Positions 35,179 to 44,210 of a stretch of 64,000 nucleotides of DNA are shown piece after piece. Location of the stretch: contig OZ255624.1 in assembly GCA_965276675.1 (NCBI GenBank), positions 4,774,001 through 4,838,000 on the forward strand, given 5' to 3'. A program made the translations under genes and the position numbers. How positions within the stretch are numbered: position 1 is the stretch's first letter; each line of letters opens with the position of its first letter. The notes under the pieces were generated by a model. The model ran no database searches, was not told where the DNA came from, and saw nothing but the letters and a program-made list of their open reading frames with translations. The DNA is from G965276675 sp965276675 (lineage in GTDB: Bacteria > Acidobacteriota > Terriglobia > Terriglobales > Acidobacteriaceae).

Positions 35179-37208
35179 GCCACTTCCATGATAAGATTGA
35201 GGTAAGGTTCGATCTGTCCAGTCATGCCGGGCAGCAGCAACGTGGTGGCATCCATCTGCTCGATGACGGCCGGCCCGTCGATCCGGTTCCCGCTCCGCAG
35301 CAACGCGCGGTCGTAGACCGGGCAATCAACCGTCCCGCCTGCTTCCGGCAGCCATACCGCTCGGCGACCCACCAACGCGTCCCCCGCATGTGGTCCCGCC
35401 GAAGGCTGCGGCGCGAACGTCGCCTTCGGCACCACCGCCGAGGCCTCCACCCGAAACGTCACCAACTGCACGGGCTCGTCGTCGGCAGAAAATCCATACA
35501 GCCGCCGGTGAGAAGCAGCAAAGGCAGCCGCCAGCGACGTTGCATCGTCTGCATGGGTGATCGCCAGCTCGTAGTTCTGGCCCGCGTAGCGCATATCGAT
35601 CGTCCGCACCACGCGCCTTGCTTCAGGCGCGATGCCTTCGGCATCAAACCAGCCGTCTGCGCGGCGGGCCAGCTCCGCAAAGGCATCAAGCACCGCCGGC
35701 CATGCGGCGTCGCTCAGCAGCGTCAGCCTGGAGACGGCGAAATCTGTCCGCAGGTCGGTCAACAGCAGCCCCATCGCGCACAGGATTCCCGGCGACGCCG
35801 GCACCAGCACCCGGCCTATGTCCAGCTCGCGGGCCAGGCGCGCGGCGTGCAGCGGGCCAGCGCCGCCGAAGGCGACCAAGGTGTAGTCGCGGGGGTCATA
35901 GCCCCGCTGCACCGAAATGACCTGGATCGCGCGCGCCATGTTGGCGGTGACGACCGCCAGCACACCCTGGGCGGCCTGCATCAGTCGCAAGCCGAGCGGC
36001 TCCGCCAAGGCGGCTATCGCCTGTCGCGCCGATTCGGGCCGCAATCTCATGCGGCCGCCCAGCAGGTAGTCGGGGTTCAGCGTCCCCAGCACGACGTTCG
36101 CGTCCGTCACCGTCGGCTGCCTGCCGCCCCGGCCGTAGCAGACCGGTCCGGGATCTGCTCCGGCGCTCCGTGGCCCCACTTTCAGCAACCCGCCGCTGTC
36201 GACAAAGGCGATCGAGCCGCCACCGGCGCCCACCGTATGAATGTCCAGCATCGGTGCCTTGATCGGGTAGCCGTGCACCACCGCCTCACTCGTCAGCCGG
36301 CATTGTCCGCCTGACAGCAACGCCACGTCGCTGCTGGTACCGCCCATATCAAAGGTAATAAGGTCCGAAAAATCGGCCTGCTGCCCCACCTGCCGGGCGC
36401 CGACGACGCCGGTGGAGGGCCCGGACAGCACCGTGCGCACTGGCAGCCGCGCTGCCTGGGCAAAGCTGATGACGCCGCCGTTGGATTGAGTCAGATGCGG
36501 CGCCGTCCGCACCCCCAGGTCGCTCAGTCGGCCGCTTAGCCGCTGGATATATGTCTGCATGACCGGGCCAAGGTAGGCATTGACCACGGTGGTCGACAGC
36601 CGCTCGAACTCGCGGAACTCAGGTGCGACCGCATGCGAAATGCTGGCGAACACGGTGGGCAAGATCTCAGCAACGATCCGCGCCGCGGCCTCCTCATGCG
36701 CCGGATCGACAAAGCTATACAGGAAGCAGACCGCGACCGCATCCACGCCGGCCTCCCGCAGTTCCCCGCACGCGGCGCGCACCCCCGATTCGTCCAGAGC
36801 CACCTCGATGCCGCCGTCATGGCGCAGGCGTTCGTTGACTTCCAGCCGCAGATCACGGCTGACCAGCACGGCGGCCTTGTCGGCCTGCATATCGTAAAGG
36901 TCTGGCCGCTTCTGCCGGCCAATCTCCAGCAGGTCGCGAAACCCGCTGGTCGTGATCAGTCCGGTCCTGGCTCCCTGGCGCTCGATCAGTGCGTTGGTCG
37001 ACACCGTCGTGCCGTGGCCGAAATACACGATCTCACCAAGCCGGACCCCGCCCTGTTCGGCAGCTTCCGCAACGCCGGATGCAATCCCCCGCGACGGATC
37101 CTTGGGTGTGGATGGCACTTTCCAAACCGCCAAGGCGCCTGTGCTGTCGTCGAACAGGCAAACATCCGTGAAGCTGCCGCCGGAATCGACGCCAATACGC
37201 CAGGCCAT
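35175..37208 (-). CDS. Hydantoinase A/oxoprolinase family protein
   Basis: The 677-aa HyuA-type subunit has the ASKHA fold. WRIGVDSGGSFTDVCLFD is the phosphate-1 loop at the N-terminus, followed by VYFGHGTTVSTNALIERQGARTGLITT, the FDMGGTSSDVALLSGG phosphate-2 loop and DYTLVAFGGAGPLHAARLARELDI. The length is normal. I chose ATG 37208, since the longer open frame upstream reads antisense through the neighbouring flavoprotein gene. It is first in the hyuA-hyuB pair and is divergent from the FAD oxidoreductase gene 70 bp away, which may oxidise a related substrate. Confidence 0.93.
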   Translation of the reverse strand: MAWRIGVDSGGSFTDVCLFDDSTGALAVWKVPSTPKDPSRGIASGVAEAAEQGGVRLGEIVYFGHGTTVSTNALIERQGARTGLITTSGFRDLLEIGRQKRPDLYDMQADKAAVLVSRDLRLEVNERLRHDGGIEVALDESGVRAACGELREAGVDAVAVCFLYSFVDPAHEEAAARIVAEILPTVFASISHAVAPEFREFERLSTTVVNAYLGPVMQTYIQRLSGRLSDLGVRTAPHLTQSNGGVISFAQAARLPVRTVLSGPSTGVVGARQVGQQADFSDLITFDMGGTSSDVALLSGGQCRLTSEAVVHGYPIKAPMLDIHTVGAGGGSIAFVDSGGLLKVGPRSAGADPGPVCYGRGGRQPTVTDANVVLGTLNPDYLLGGRMRLRPESARQAIAALAEPLGLRLMQAAQGVLAVVTANMARAIQVISVQRGYDPRDYTLVAFGGAGPLHAARLARELDIGRVLVPASPGILCAMGLLLTDLRTDFAVSRLTLLSDAAWPAVLDAFAELARRADGWFDAEGIAPEARRVVRTIDMRYAGQNYELAITHADDATSLAAAFAASHRRLYGFSADDEPVQLVTFRVEASAVVPKATFAPQPSAGPHAGDALVGRRAVWLPEAGGTVDCPVYDRALLRSGNRIDGPAVIEQMDATTLLLPGMTGQIEPYLNLIMEVA

Positions 37209-37277
37209 ACGCAACCCCCGTAGCCAGCCGAACACGTGACACCCTAATCTGGCCTCAGGCAGAGACCAAGGACAGGC

Positions 37278-38588
37278 ATGTCTCCCCCCGTTGAACCCGT
37301 GGCACCCGACCCCACCCTGCCAGAGCACACCGATGTCGTTATCATTGGGGGCGGCATCGTCGGTGTGTCGACGGCGCTGTTCCTGGCGCAGAAGGGCGTC
37401 GCCGTGGCGCTGTGTGAGAAAGGCTGCATCGGCGGCGAGCAATCCAGCCGCAACTGGGGCTGGTGCCGCACGATGGGGCGCGACCAAAGTGAAATACCGT
37501 TGGCATTGGAGAGCCTTCGGCTGTGGCGCGGCATGAACCAGAGGACCAATCGTGAGACCGGGTTCCGCCAGTCCGGAACGCTGTATCTGTGCGAATCCGA
37601 GAGAGAGGTTGCCGCGCAGGAAGCCTGGCTGCGGCGAGCCAGCCAATACCAGGTCGATGCTCACCTGCTGACAGGAACGGCTATGGACGCTGTGTTGCCC
37701 TGCGCCAGCGACCGCTTCATCGGTGGCCTGCACACGCCGACGGACGGCCGCGCCGAACCGGCCCTCGCCGCACCTGCCATTGCCGAGGCCGCACGTGACC
37801 ACCAGGCCCAGATCTTCACCAACACCGCTGTCCGCGGGGTTGAGCAGCAGGGAGGCCGCATCTGCGCCGTGATGACGGAGCGTGGTCGGATTCGCTGCCA
37901 GGCGGTCGTTCTGGCCGGTGGCGCCTGGTCACGTCTGTTCGCCGTCAACGCCGGCCTCGACCTGCCAATTCTCAAGGTCCTGGGCTCGGTGTTCCGGACC
38001 AACCGGCTGAACGGTCCGCAGGTTTCCGCCGCGGGCTCCGTTTTCGCATTCCGCAAGCGCCTGGACGGTGGCTACTCGGTTGCCCGCCGCAATGCCAACT
38101 TGGCTGAGCTCACCTTTGACCACCTGCAACTGCTGTCCGACTTCCTGCCGCGCCTGATCGCAAGTCGCAACGAAATTCGCCTGCGCCTTGGCCGCCGCTT
38201 CTGGCAGGAACTGCGAGTCAGCAGGAAGTGGTCACTGGACCGACCGACACCCTTCGAAGCGGTACGCGTGCTCGATCCCATCCCAAGACAGAATGTATTG
38301 AAAGAGGCAAGGCGGGCGTTGGCTCAAGCCTTCCCGGTCTTCGCCGACATGCAGGTGATGGACAGTTGGGCCGGCTTGATCGACGTCACCCCCGACGCAG
38401 TACCAGTCATTGACCAAGTCGGTCAGATGCCCGGATTCTTCATCGCCACCGGCTTCTCCGGCCACGGCTTCGGCATCGGGCCCGGTGCGGGGCGGCTGAT
38501 GGCAGACTTGGTCTCTGGCGATGCTCCGCTGGTTGACCCTGCCCCGTTCCGCCTCGGCAGGTTCGCCAGGACGCGACGGCTGGCCTGA
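37278..38588 (+). CDS. FAD-dependent oxidoreductase (D-amino acid oxidase/glycine oxidase type)
   Basis: This 436-aa DAO-family flavoprotein has the dinucleotide motif DVVIIGGGIVGVSTALFLAQ with the following acidic residue (ALCEKG). The conserved EQSSRNWGWCR segment marks the subgroup. AVVLAGGAWSRLFAVNAGL is the second glycine-rich stretch, and GFFIATGFSGHGFGIGPGAG is the C-terminal FAD loop. Members oxidise amino or N-methyl amino acids. It is followed after 49 bp by the dehydrogenase gene, and precedes it on the same strand. Confidence 0.9.
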   Translation: MSPPVEPVAPDPTLPEHTDVVIIGGGIVGVSTALFLAQKGVAVALCEKGCIGGEQSSRNWGWCRTMGRDQSEIPLALESLRLWRGMNQRTNRETGFRQSGTLYLCESEREVAAQEAWLRRASQYQVDAHLLTGTAMDAVLPCASDRFIGGLHTPTDGRAEPALAAPAIAEAARDHQAQIFTNTAVRGVEQQGGRICAVMTERGRIRCQAVVLAGGAWSRLFAVNAGLDLPILKVLGSVFRTNRLNGPQVSAAGSVFAFRKRLDGGYSVARRNANLAELTFDHLQLLSDFLPRLIASRNEIRLRLGRRFWQELRVSRKWSLDRPTPFEAVRVLDPIPRQNVLKEARRALAQAFPVFADMQVMDSWAGLIDVTPDAVPVIDQVGQMPGFFIATGFSGHGFGIGPGAGRLMADLVSGDAPLVDPAPFRLGRFARTRRLA

Positions 38589-38637
38589 CCGACCGCCTGT
38601 GGCGCAGACTATCTCCAAGCAACCCAAGGGGAAGCGA

Positions 38638-39921
38638 ATGATCCGGGCATTGAAGCAGGGCCTGAGCGAGTCTCAGAAGACGCAGGCCGATCGCCAGGTC
38701 CGTCAGACCGTGGAGGCGATTCTCGAGGACGTTGCCGCGCGCGGCGATGCAGCGGTGCGGGAACTGTCAGCGAAATTCGACAATTGGAGTCCCGAGGCTT
38801 TCCGCCTGCGCCCCGACGAGATCAGGTCGCTGATCGCCTCGCTTCCAACGCAGGTGATCGAGGATATCGAGTTTGCCCAGGCGCAGATCCGACGCTTCGC
38901 AACCGCACAAAAGGAAGCCCTGCGCGACATCGAGATAGAGACCATTCCCGGCGTGCGCCTGGGGCACAAGAACATCCCCGTCAACAGCGTCGGCTGCTAT
39001 GTTCCCGGCGGCCGCTACCCGATGGTTGCGTCAGCGCACATGTCGGTCCTGACGGCGAAGGTTGCCGGCGTCAGGCGGGTGGCAGCCTGCACCCCACCAT
39101 TGAACGGCGTTCCGCCAGCGGCCACGGTCGCTGCGATGGCACTCGGCGGTGCGGACGAAATCTACCTGCTGGGCGGGATCCAAGCCGTCGCGGCAATGGG
39201 ATTGGGCACGCAGACCATCACGCCGGTGGATATGCTGGTCGGTCCAGGCAATGCATTCGTCGCCGAAGCCAAGCGCCAGCTTTTTGGCCGCGTCGGCATC
39301 GACCTGCTGGCCGGCCCAACCGAAACGCTGATCATCGCCGACGACACCGCGGATGTGGAAATGTGCGCCACGGATCTGCTCGGACAGGCCGAGCACGGTC
39401 CAAGCTCGCCAGCGGTGCTGCTGACGAGTTCAACGACGATTGCCGAAGGCATCCAGCCGGAGATCGAGCGCCAACTCAGCCGGCTTCCGACAGCCGATGT
39501 CGCATCAGTGGCGTGGCGCGACCACGGCGAAGTCATTCTCTGCGATACGGATGACGAACTCCTGGCCGAAGCCGACCGGATCGCCTCGGAGCATGTGCAG
39601 GTGCTCACGCGTGATCCACGCTGGTTCCTCGATCGGATGACCAACTACGGCGCGTTGTTTCTGGGCAAGGAGACGAATGTTGCTTACGGCGATAAAGTCA
39701 TCGGAACAAATCATACTTTGCCAACAAAAAAGGCGGCGCGTTACACCGGAGGACTCTGGGTTGGCAAATTTCTTAAAACTGTAACATATCAACAGGTCAC
39801 ACCTGAAGCGACTGTGTTGATCGGTGAATACTGCTCTCGGTTGTGCGCCATTGAGAACTTCGCGGGGCATCAAGAACAGGCAAACCTGCGGGTGCGGCGA
39901 TATGGCGGCCGGAACCAGTAA
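38638..39921 (+). CDS. hpsN: Histidinol-dehydrogenase-family enzyme, sulfopropanediol 3-dehydrogenase-like
   Basis: The 427-aa protein has the HisD fold: GHKNIPVNSVGCYVPGGRYP, DEIYLLGGIQAVAAMGLGTQ, VDMLVGPGNAFVAEAKRQLF and DLLAGPTETLIIADD. From memory, the long stretch RDHGEVILCDTDDELLAEAD and the ending GTNHTLPTKKAARYTGGLW match HpsN, which oxidises 2,3-dihydroxypropane-1-sulfonate to sulfolactate, more closely than biosynthetic HisD. No his genes are adjacent, and it sits in a catabolic setting, so I prefer the HpsN-like reading; the exact substrate is an inference. ATG 38638 follows AAGGGGAAGCG. Confidence 0.75.
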   Translation: MIRALKQGLSESQKTQADRQVRQTVEAILEDVAARGDAAVRELSAKFDNWSPEAFRLRPDEIRSLIASLPTQVIEDIEFAQAQIRRFATAQKEALRDIEIETIPGVRLGHKNIPVNSVGCYVPGGRYPMVASAHMSVLTAKVAGVRRVAACTPPLNGVPPAATVAAMALGGADEIYLLGGIQAVAAMGLGTQTITPVDMLVGPGNAFVAEAKRQLFGRVGIDLLAGPTETLIIADDTADVEMCATDLLGQAEHGPSSPAVLLTSSTTIAEGIQPEIERQLSRLPTADVASVAWRDHGEVILCDTDDELLAEADRIASEHVQVLTRDPRWFLDRMTNYGALFLGKETNVAYGDKVIGTNHTLPTKKAARYTGGLWVGKFLKTVTYQQVTPEATVLIGEYCSRLCAIENFAGHQEQANLRVRRYGGRNQ

Positions 39922-40065
39922 GTGCGGATGCCCACGTATCGCGATCGACAGCAAGCCCGACATATCGTTCTGATCTCATCATGGACTGGCGCTGCGCTTA
40001 TCCCGTTCGGCTGGTTGACCTAAGCGAATCGGTGTAGTTACCCGCGCTGGACAGGAGAGAAGAGC

Positions 40066-40785
40066 TTGGCACTAGCGAAAGAACTGGAGCGGCATCAGGT
40101 CGCTGAAGCCTATGGCAGGTGGGCACCAGTCTACGACATCGTATTTGGCCCCGTGTTCAGCCGCGGACGCCGGACAGCGGTTGATGCCGCTGAACGCGTC
40201 GGCGGTCGCATACTCGAGGTGGGAGTGGGAACCGGCTTGTCGCTCGGTCACTACGCCAAGAGCAACCAGATCGTCGGCGTCGACATTTCCGAACCAATGC
40301 TGATCAAGGCGCAGGAACGCGTCAAGAAATTGCAACTCAGCAACGTCCAGTCGATTGACGTGATGGATGCGGAGCAATTGACCTTTACCGACGCCTCTTT
40401 CGACGTTGTGGTAGCCCAATACGTGGTCACGGCGGTGCCGAATCCGGAAAAGGCGCTTGACGAATTCGTTCGGGTTGTGCGACCCGGTGGTGAGATTATC
40501 CTCACCAGTCGAATTGGCGCTGAAAGCGGTCTGCGCGGCACCATGGAGAAGTGGCTGATGCCTGTGACAAGCCGGCTTGGCTGGCGGACCCAGTTCGCCT
40601 GGGCGCGCTATGAGCATTGGGCGAACACTGCACCTGTCCGGCTGCTTGAACGACGGGCGTTGCCGCCGTTGGGTCATTTCTGGCTGATACGTTTCGCACG
40701 GTTGAACGACAACAAGACGAACTCGAGTTTTGATTCCATCGACACCCGCATGGTAGCGACAGAAGCGACGCAGGCACGTGCCTGA
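40066..40785 (+). CDS. pmtA: Phosphatidylethanolamine N-methyltransferase-like SAM methyltransferase
   Basis: This 239-aa class I methyltransferase resembles the PmtA enzymes that methylate phosphatidylethanolamine to phosphatidylcholine in alphaproteobacteria. The SAM motif is GRILEVGVGTGLSLGHYAKS, followed by VGVDISEPMLIKAQERVKKL; motif II is in DASFDVVVAQYVVTAVPNPE. The N-terminal AEAYGRWAPVYDIVFGPVFS is the amphipathic start typical of PmtA. I accept TTG 40066, with AGGAG well spaced upstream. It sits with a membrane protein and, further on, psd, which makes the substrate of this methyltransferase; this supports the lipid role. Confidence 0.85.
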   Translation: MALAKELERHQVAEAYGRWAPVYDIVFGPVFSRGRRTAVDAAERVGGRILEVGVGTGLSLGHYAKSNQIVGVDISEPMLIKAQERVKKLQLSNVQSIDVMDAEQLTFTDASFDVVVAQYVVTAVPNPEKALDEFVRVVRPGGEIILTSRIGAESGLRGTMEKWLMPVTSRLGWRTQFAWARYEHWANTAPVRLLERRALPPLGHFWLIRFARLNDNKTNSSFDSIDTRMVATEATQARA

Positions 40786-40854
40786 TCGTTCAGGTGCCTG
40801 AGTGAGGCAAGGTCGAGACGGCTACCACTTGCCCAAATTCCAGAAGGAACAGCA

Positions 40855-41484
40855 ATGAACGGCTTTCGAGAGCTTCTAAAAGTGCAGCGTTGGGACGATC
40901 ATCGTTATTATCATCATAGTCGGATTAACCAATCGCTGCATTTGCTCAGTGCGATAACCTTTGTCTGCGCCTACGCCCTGACCTTCGACGATCCGGCAAT
41001 CGCTGCACTGCTCGGGTGGCTGATCGCGATGACCAGCCGTCAGATCGGACATTTCTTCTTTGAACCAAAAGACTATGACATCGTTAACGAGGCAACCCAC
41101 GAATACAAAGAGGAGATCAAGGTCGGCTACAACCTGCGCCGCAAGGTCGTTCTGATGACGGTCTGGGCGCTGTCGCCGCTGCTTCTTGTTGCCAGTCCAA
41201 CGTTGTTCGGCATCTGCGCGCCTCATACCAAGGCCGTGGAGTTCGCGCGTCATCTCGGCAATCTGTGGCTGGCGGTGGGGCTAGGCGGACTGCTGTTCCG
41301 CACCGTGCAGCTTTTTATGATCAAGGATCTGCAGACCGGACTGGTCTGGGCCACCAAGATCATTACCGACCCGTTTCATGATATCAAGCTCTATTACCGC
41401 GCGCCCCTCCAGCTCCTTAAAGGTCATTTGTTCGATCCGACGTTCGACGATCTGCAGACGGAGACCGCCGAGGCCAACCACTAA
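40855..41484 (+). CDS. Mpo1/DUF962-like integral membrane protein
   Basis: The 209-aa protein has three or four hydrophobic helices. Two His motifs stand out: HHSRINQSLHLLSA near residue 20 and RQIGHFFFEPKDYD near residue 62. This N-x-x-L-H plus Q-x-G-H-x-x-x-E pattern resembles DUF962 proteins such as yeast Mpo1, an iron-dependent dioxygenase that shortens 2-hydroxy fatty acids. The remainder (NEATHEYKEEIKVGYNLRRK) is distinctive. If the match is right it may hydroxylate or oxidise acyl chains; this is a tentative inference. It is 69 bp after pmtA and probably co-transcribed. Confidence 0.55.
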   Translation: MNGFRELLKVQRWDDHRYYHHSRINQSLHLLSAITFVCAYALTFDDPAIAALLGWLIAMTSRQIGHFFFEPKDYDIVNEATHEYKEEIKVGYNLRRKVVLMTVWALSPLLLVASPTLFGICAPHTKAVEFARHLGNLWLAVGLGGLLFRTVQLFMIKDLQTGLVWATKIITDPFHDIKLYYRAPLQLLKGHLFDPTFDDLQTETAEANH

Positions 41485-41494
41485 TCCGGCGGCG

Positions 41495-41526
41495 CACCTT
41501 CGGGCCAAAGCGGTTGCCCGAAGGTG
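41495..41526. terminator. Bidirectional terminator hairpin
   Basis: CACCTTCGGGC (41495-41505) pairs perfectly with GCCCGAAGGTG (41516-41526) around a 10-base loop. It lies between the ends of two convergent genes. Confidence 0.7.
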
Positions 41527-41528
41527 TG

Positions 41529-43214
41529 TTACGAAAGCTGCTTCCGCCCACTCAGGCTGGCTGAACGCCTGTTTGTCAGCATCTCTCGCAGGATTCTCCG
41601 CTTGATCGACCGGTTCGTTGCAGCAGCGTCAGCCCACCACCAGCCGTCCTGACGCATCGCCCGGCAAGCCGAAATGAACCGCTCCATGACTTCCTGGAAA
41701 TCGGCTTCCGTGTAGTTTAGACTGAAAATCAGTCGCCCCGTGCCGATCCAGCTCAGCGCCAGCCCCTCCGCCCGCAGATAGTATTGCAGCATCCAGTTGT
41801 ATCGCGACGGCGTGGTGTAGCCGACGGTCCAGATCGAGGAGAGGTTGGCGACCTGCACTGGAAGATCCTCAGCCTGCAGCCTGCTGTTCAACATCGCCGC
41901 GCGTTCGTCCCACTGCTGGTCCAGTCCTTGATACAGCGCCTGGATTTCGGGCGTTTCCAGCCGCTGCAGGAACTCCGTCATGGCACCCATGACATAGGGA
42001 TGCGAATTAAACGTTCCCCGAGCAAAGCAGATGTCGGCGGGATGGTCCGGATCGAAGCGCTTCATCAGCGCCCGGCGGCCACACAGCACGCCAACCGGCA
42101 GCCCACCACCTAACGTCTTGCCATAAGTGATCAGGTCGGGCTGTACGCCAAAGTAATCCTTGGCTCCGCCCGGCGCCAGGCGGAAACCCACAAAGACCTC
42201 ATCAAAGATCAGGGGAATCTGGCGCTCGTCGCACACCGCCCGAAGCTGCTGCAGCCAGGCCGTATACGCCGCCCGGTCGAACCCCGCGCGCCGCGAACTG
42301 TCGACCAGCGAGGAATCTGCTGGCGCCCCGGCATTCGGATGCAGCGCCTGCAGCGGATTGACAAGCACGCAAGCAATGTTCCGCCGCGTGCGCAGCACCC
42401 GCAACGTTCGCTCGGACATCTCCGCCAGCGTATAGGTATCGCGCGCCGGCTGCGGATTCCCAACCCCGGGCTGAACGTCGCCCCACCAGCCATGATAAGC
42501 GCCGCTGAAGCGTACTAGATGGGAACGTCCCGTGTGGTAGCGCGCCAGGCGCACGGCCTGCATGATTGCCTCCGTGCCCGACATGTGGAACGAGACCTCA
42601 TCAAGGCCAGAGATCTGGCACAGCCGCCTCACGTTGTAGACGACGGTCGGATGATACGCGCCCAGCACTGGACCGAGTTCGCGCACCCGCTCCGCCCCAG
42701 CGGCAATGCACGTCTTGTAGAAGTCGTGTCCGAAAAGGTTGACACCATAGGAGCCGGTCAGATCGTAGAAGACGTTGCCATCAAGATCACGGACCGTGAC
42801 ACCCTCTGAGGACGCCAGAAAGGAACCAGCCGACAGATGTTGACGAACGTGGCGGCTGTACTGGAACGGGACACGATAGGCACTGACGAACTGCAGATCA
42901 GACAGGCCCACCGCTGCCTCCGCGGTGACAGCTCGGGTTCGCGCGAACCGGGTCTGATACAGGTGTGCCAAGCGCATGAAGCCGTCGCGGCGTCGCTGCC
43001 CGATCTCCTCTGGCGCATCGTCGGAACGGAAGAACCGCTGCTCGTCGAACTCGTAGAACGGGATCAGCGACGCCACCCGCCGCGCCATGCGCGCATGTCC
43101 GGCGATCGACCTGTGCTTGGCCCGCGACAGTTCCAAACGCGTTTTCGCCTTGCTCAGAAATCCGCCCAGAACGGCGGCCCCTGCGGTTGCTGCCAGATAG
43201 ATCTGCGTGGACAT
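41529..43214 (-). CDS. Membrane-anchored class III aminotransferase (glutamate-1-semialdehyde aminotransferase-like)
   Basis: This 561-aa PLP enzyme is longer than GSA aminotransferase (about 430 aa) because of a roughly 110-residue N-terminal extension that begins with a short hydrophobic segment (YLAATAGAAVLGGFL) and is then basic and helical. The catalytic core has SGTEAIMQAVRLARYHTGR, RFSGAYHGWWGDV, FDEVFVGFRL and the PLP lysine in LITYGKTLGGGLPVGVLCG. It is convergent with the Mpo1-like gene and divergent from psd with only 32 bp between starts, so promoters overlap. The context suggests aminolipid synthesis rather than heme synthesis, but the substrate is unknown. Confidence 0.82.
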   Translation of the reverse strand: MSTQIYLAATAGAAVLGGFLSKAKTRLELSRAKHRSIAGHARMARRVASLIPFYEFDEQRFFRSDDAPEEIGQRRRDGFMRLAHLYQTRFARTRAVTAEAAVGLSDLQFVSAYRVPFQYSRHVRQHLSAGSFLASSEGVTVRDLDGNVFYDLTGSYGVNLFGHDFYKTCIAAGAERVRELGPVLGAYHPTVVYNVRRLCQISGLDEVSFHMSGTEAIMQAVRLARYHTGRSHLVRFSGAYHGWWGDVQPGVGNPQPARDTYTLAEMSERTLRVLRTRRNIACVLVNPLQALHPNAGAPADSSLVDSSRRAGFDRAAYTAWLQQLRAVCDERQIPLIFDEVFVGFRLAPGGAKDYFGVQPDLITYGKTLGGGLPVGVLCGRRALMKRFDPDHPADICFARGTFNSHPYVMGAMTEFLQRLETPEIQALYQGLDQQWDERAAMLNSRLQAEDLPVQVANLSSIWTVGYTTPSRYNWMLQYYLRAEGLALSWIGTGRLIFSLNYTEADFQEVMERFISACRAMRQDGWWWADAAATNRSIKRRILREMLTNRRSASLSGRKQLS

Positions 43215-43246
43215 CGTCTTGCCTTCCGTTCCAGCAGGCTGATCCC

Positions 43247-44140
43247 ATGACCATCCGATCGACGATAGTGAAGATTGTACATCAGGAGGATTTGAATTTC
43301 CTGCTGACCAATCGAATACCCCGGCGCCTGATCACCCGCTTCATGGGCTGGTTCAGCCGCATCGAGCAACCTTTGATCCGCGACCTGTCGATCAGCGTCT
43401 GGCGCTTCTTCTCGGATCTTGATTTGCGCGAGGCCAAGAACTCGCGCTTCCGCAGCATGCATGACTGCTTCACGCGCCAACTGCGTGACGGCGCCCGGCC
43501 AGTCGATACCGACCCTGCGGTCCTGGTCAGCCCGTGCGATGCGATTGTCGGCGCAGCGGGAGCAATCGAGGATGATCAGCTTTTCCAGATCAAGGGCTTT
43601 GCTTATCGGCTCTCGGACCTTCTGGCCGACAAAGCGCACGCCGGCGCATTTCGCCACGGCGGCTACGTCACCTTGCGGCTGACATCAAGCATGTACCATC
43701 GCTTCCATGCACCCCATGACTGCACGGTTGAAGGCGTGGTGCACGTCCCTGGCGACGCCTGGAATGTCAATCCGATTGCGCTGCGCCGGGTTGAACGGCT
43801 GTTTTGCAAGAATGAACGCGCGGTGATCCGCACCCGTCTCGCGGCAACCGGATCCGCAGTCACATTGGTTGCCGTTGCAGCCATACTCGTAGCTGGCATC
43901 CGGCTGCGCTTTCTGCCGTTTGGGCTGCGCGGCGACGACGGTTTGGAAAAAACCTATGTCTGCGACGCCGTCTTGCAGAAGGGCGAGGAAATGGGCTGGT
44001 TCGAGCACGGATCAACCATTGTCGTCCTGACACCGCCAGGCTTCCGCCTGTGCGACGATGTGAATGAAGGGACTGTGGTCCGCGTTGGTCAGAAACTCAT
44101 GACAATGCCAAACTGGGACGCCTCGTCCCAGGTTGCCTGA
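43247..44140 (+). CDS. psd: Phosphatidylserine decarboxylase
   Basis: Psd decarboxylates phosphatidylserine to phosphatidylethanolamine at the inner membrane. The 297-aa proenzyme keeps the main landmarks: FTRQLRDGARPVD, the catalytic aspartate region VSPCDAIVG (about 95), the histidine in YHRFHAPHD (about 154) and the self-cleavage site GST (about residues 255-257) in WFEHGSTIVVLTP, whose serine becomes the pyruvoyl group. A hydrophobic segment near 205-220 would hold the membrane. It is divergent from the aminotransferase, 32 bp away. Together with pmtA it would give a phosphatidylcholine branch. Confidence 0.95.
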   Translation: MTIRSTIVKIVHQEDLNFLLTNRIPRRLITRFMGWFSRIEQPLIRDLSISVWRFFSDLDLREAKNSRFRSMHDCFTRQLRDGARPVDTDPAVLVSPCDAIVGAAGAIEDDQLFQIKGFAYRLSDLLADKAHAGAFRHGGYVTLRLTSSMYHRFHAPHDCTVEGVVHVPGDAWNVNPIALRRVERLFCKNERAVIRTRLAATGSAVTLVAVAAILVAGIRLRFLPFGLRGDDGLEKTYVCDAVLQKGEEMGWFEHGSTIVVLTPPGFRLCDDVNEGTVVRVGQKLMTMPNWDASSQVA

Positions 44141-44210
44141 CCGTCCTCGGATTCACCGGCTGTTAACGATTGTTTGCCGTAATGGTGGTGCATACTCTCG
44201 GATCCTGCCT

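Noticed and set aside
38638..39921. Biosynthetic histidinol dehydrogenase (hisD)
   Set aside because: No other his genes are near, and the C-terminal sequence fits the HpsN-like branch better; not fully excluded.
41529..43214. hemL for 5-aminolevulinate synthesis
   Set aside because: The protein has a long N-terminal extension with a hydrophobic segment and a lipid-gene context; alphaproteobacteria usually make 5-aminolevulinate with HemA synthase.
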